DNA of 64,000 nucleotides. Source: Eutrophocola sp965661105. GTDB taxonomy: Bacteria > Pseudomonadota > Gammaproteobacteria > Pseudomonadales > Pseudohongiellaceae. Location of the stretch: assembly GCA_965661105.1 (NCBI GenBank), contig CBFICR010000001.1, forward strand, positions 62,001-126,000, read 5' to 3'. The notes beneath the pieces are model-generated. The model did not search any database. It saw only the letters and a program-made list of their open reading frames with translations, and was not told where the DNA came from. Both the position numbers and the translations under genes were made by a program. This document shows, one piece after another, positions 62,220 through 64,000 of the stretch; within the stretch, counting starts at the first letter, position 1; each line of letters begins with the position of its first letter.

Positions 62220-62285
62220 CCTCGATCCGCAATCAATCGGTTATCAATCCGCTTTCAATCCGCTTTCAATATGTTATCGAACCGC
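62220..62285 (-). repeat. Six phased 11-bp direct repeats upstream of the DUF1552 gene
   Basis: Contiguous plus-strand 11-mers starting at 62220, 62231, 62242, 62253, 62264 and 62275 read CCTCGATCCGC, AATCAATCGGT, TATCAATCCGC, TTTCAATCCGC, TTTCAATATGT and TATCGAACCGC. The consensus is TATCAATCCGC. The last unit reaches into the ribosome site of the minus-strand DUF1552 gene. The 191-bp gap between DUF1592 and DUF1552 (62211-62401) holds no gene. The array may be an operator or a slipped-strand expansion. Confidence 0.65.
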
Positions 62286-62401
62286 CTTTTCCAGCGTTTT
62301 CCCTTTCTTATTCTGAACTGCCAGATAACTATACAACAATCTTCAGGATTTATGACCCACCGTTCTGTGAGACGAATAATTATTGTCGATTGTCTGAATG
62401 G

Positions 62402-64000
62402 CTAATTTGCTGCCGCCAGAGCTTCACTTTCCGCGTTATGCTTCATACGAAACTGCTCACTGTTAACGATATTCAGTATCAGTGCCGAGAGACGGTAATC
62501 ATCTCTTTCTGCTTCCCGCACAATACGCCTTACAGTTGGCATATCCTGATATTCGATGCTGCGACCCAGCCCAAAGGTCATCAGTTTTTCGGTAAATGTC
62601 TGTACAAACTGGTCAGGCCTGCTCAGGATTGCTTTTCTCAGTGCAACCGGGCCATCCACCGGGGTCCCATCTGCCAGCACTCCGGAAGAATCTATAGGGG
62701 TTCTGGCCTGACGATCATTGTCACGCCAACGCCCAACCGCATCAAAATTTTCCAGGGCAAATCCGAGGGGATCTATTACCCCATGACAACCGTTACAGGA
62801 AGGGTTAACCCGATGCATTTCAAGGCGCTCCCTTACTGTTGTATATTCCTGGCCTTCCTCTATCTCGACAAAACCTTCAACATCTGGCGGCGGCGCTGCT
62901 GGTGGTGTACCCAGAATATTTTCCAGTAACCAGGCACCACGTAATACAGGGGAGGTACGATTTGGATAGGAAGACACCATGAGTACGCCCCCCTTTCCCA
63001 GGATACCCCAGCGCCTTTCATCGTCCAGTGTGACCTTGCGAAATTCTGAACCACGAATGCCATTGAAGCCGTAATGCAGGGCCAGGTTTTCATTCAGGTA
63101 AGTATGATCCGCGCTAAGCAAATCCAGCACACTGCGGTCTTCACTGAATATACTCTGCATAAACAGCAGGGCTTCCTGTGTCAGGTCTGCCCTGATATTG
63201 CCGTCCACATCACGAAACAGCTTTCCATCAGGGGTAATATTGTCAAGCTCAGCCAGCCCGAGCCATTGATAACCAAAATTATGCGCCAGATTGTCGGCAC
63301 GTGGATCGCCCAGCATTCTCTTAACCTGCTGTTCCAGAATCGCCGGATCTTTCAAGCCATCATCAATGGCAATCTCCAGCAGAATTTCATCGGGAATGGA
63401 GCTCCATAGAAAAAACGACAGCCGTGATGCCAGCTCCAGGCTGCTAAGCTCAAAGGTTGCCCCCGGTGGTAATGACTCAGGTACCGGTTCAAGCCGGTAA
63501 AGAAACTTTGGATGCACCAGAATGCCTGACAAGGCAAAGGAAATACCTTTCTCAAAACCCCCATCCCCATAGCCGGCCTGATACATACGCATTAACAGTT
63601 CCGTATCTTCGTCCGCCAGAAAGCCACGAAACGCCTCGCTGGCCAGATCTGTAATGATGTTTCTCGCACAGGTAACTTCTTCTACATCATTATCCGGATG
63701 ACAGGAAAAGATTCTGTCGCGGCTGGGTGTTGAGCTTAATCCTGTGGCATTTACCGGGCCGTAGATTTCAAACTGCCTGACATCAACAATGGCATCCTGA
63801 CCTTTCCTGGGCGTCAGCTGCTGCAAGGGGTCGTCTGATTCAGCAAAAGAGCGATGCAGAAAAAACACCGCCACTTTATGGGGGCCCGCGGTAGTCGTCA
63901 GGGGAATATCACGAATTCTTGCATTGAGAGCATCTACAGCCGGGGCACGCAACTTGTCCAGTTGTTCTGCCTCTTCCATACCGCCTATGGTGGTTTCGAA
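62402..64000 (-). CDS. DUF1592-family haem protein, N-terminus outside the window
   Basis: The frame is open to the window edge (residues FETTIGG precede the first internal Met), so ~532 C-terminal residues are visible and about 250 N-terminal residues are missing. It contains DUF1592 (ELASRLSFFLWSSIPDEILL, ~220), DUF1588 (TSPVLRGAWLLENILGTPPA, ~385) and DUF1585 with haem site CNGCHGVIDPLGFALENFD (~430). The N-terminal CTDCH-type haem domain expected from the paralogue at 53797-56241 would lie beyond the edge. First gene of the minus module. Confidence 0.9.
   Translation of the reverse strand, partial: FETTIGGMEEAEQLDKLRAPAVDALNARIRDIPLTTTAGPHKVAVFFLHRSFAESDDPLQQLTPRKGQDAIVDVRQFEIYGPVNATGLSSTPSRDRIFSCHPDNDVEEVTCARNIITDLASEAFRGFLADEDTELLMRMYQAGYGDGGFEKGISFALSGILVHPKFLYRLEPVPESLPPGATFELSSLELASRLSFFLWSSIPDEILLEIAIDDGLKDPAILEQQVKRMLGDPRADNLAHNFGYQWLGLAELDNITPDGKLFRDVDGNIRADLTQEALLFMQSIFSEDRSVLDLLSADHTYLNENLALHYGFNGIRGSEFRKVTLDDERRWGILGKGGVLMVSSYPNRTSPVLRGAWLLENILGTPPAAPPPDVEGFVEIEEGQEYTTVRERLEMHRVNPSCNGCHGVIDPLGFALENFDAVGRWRDNDRQARTPIDSSGVLADGTPVDGPVALRKAILSRPDQFVQTFTEKLMTFGLGRSIEYQDMPTVRRIVREAERDDYRLSALILNIVNSEQFRMKHNAESEALAAAN

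Noticed and set aside
1..64000. tRNA, rRNA, prophage, integrase or complete insertion sequence.
   Set aside because: No cloverleaf, rRNA block, integrase motif or transposase was seen by reading both strands; only one REP/MITE-like palindrome is suspected.

Overview
The window reads as a chromosomal segment of a free-living, probably marine, gammaproteobacterium. The evidence is dense Gram-negative gene organisation with many ATGA or TAATG overlaps, a TonB receptor, an outer-membrane beta-barrel, TrkH, CbpA/CbpM, YqaA and Bax homologues, an FNR-type box, and exported DUF1592/DUF1552/ankyrin proteins. No rRNA, tRNA, CRISPR array, phage or complete insertion sequence was seen. The species cannot be named from the sequence.

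Layout. 1-531 is the 3' end of a DUF6152-associated secreted protein. 724-3074 (minus) is a four-gene operon of two DUF1538 membrane proteins, a PII-like protein and a CBS protein. 3248-14343 is the most striking region. A minus-strand operon (ferredoxin-flavoprotein oxidoreductase, Sel1/ankyrin protein, CcmI-like protein) diverges from a plus-strand operon (membrane cytochrome b, two multihaem c-type cytochromes with 21 CXXCH motifs each, and an outer-membrane beta-barrel). Together they look like a route for electrons from the cytoplasm, through the inner membrane and periplasm, to the outer membrane: a porin-cytochrome conduit of unusual architecture. The shared intergenic region carries five helically phased 11-bp direct repeats on one side and a cluster of AT-rich palindromes on the other.

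14380-22847 holds an LPMO-like secreted protein, an MFS transporter, a cytochrome b561-like/thioredoxin/ArsP-type permease group, a DUF302 protein, a Bax-like hydrolase, and an amidoligase/class I glutamine amidotransferase/YqaA operon. 22963-32059 holds a MetE-like protein, a CNNM/CBS protein, two universal stress proteins, a secondary alcohol dehydrogenase preceded by a perfect FNR box at class II spacing, and a P2-type ATPase. This looks like a low-oxygen or energy-stress block. 32211-38944 holds an OmpR-type two-component system, a NarL-type two-component system and a TonB-dependent receptor. 39021-51821 holds gamma-glutamyltransferase, a CRTAC1-type FG-GAP protein, an NTF2-like protein, a SoxC-like sulfite dehydrogenase with a cytochrome lipoprotein, a site-2 protease, CbpA/CbpM, and TrkH with a KdpDE-like sensor/regulator pair.

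52208-64000 contains two convergent paralogous modules that meet at a perfect bidirectional terminator. The plus module is exported ankyrin, DUF1592 dihaem protein, DUF1552 protein. The minus module is DUF1592, DUF1552, exported ankyrin, small secreted protein, DUF6152 protein. The repeated association of exported ankyrin proteins with cytochromes, both here and in the conduit region, is a theme of the window. The best candidates for undescribed biology are the conduit with its repeat-built 21-haem cytochromes, the operator repeats that link it to the OmpR-type regulator about 26 kb away, and the duplicated DUF1592/DUF1552/ankyrin module.
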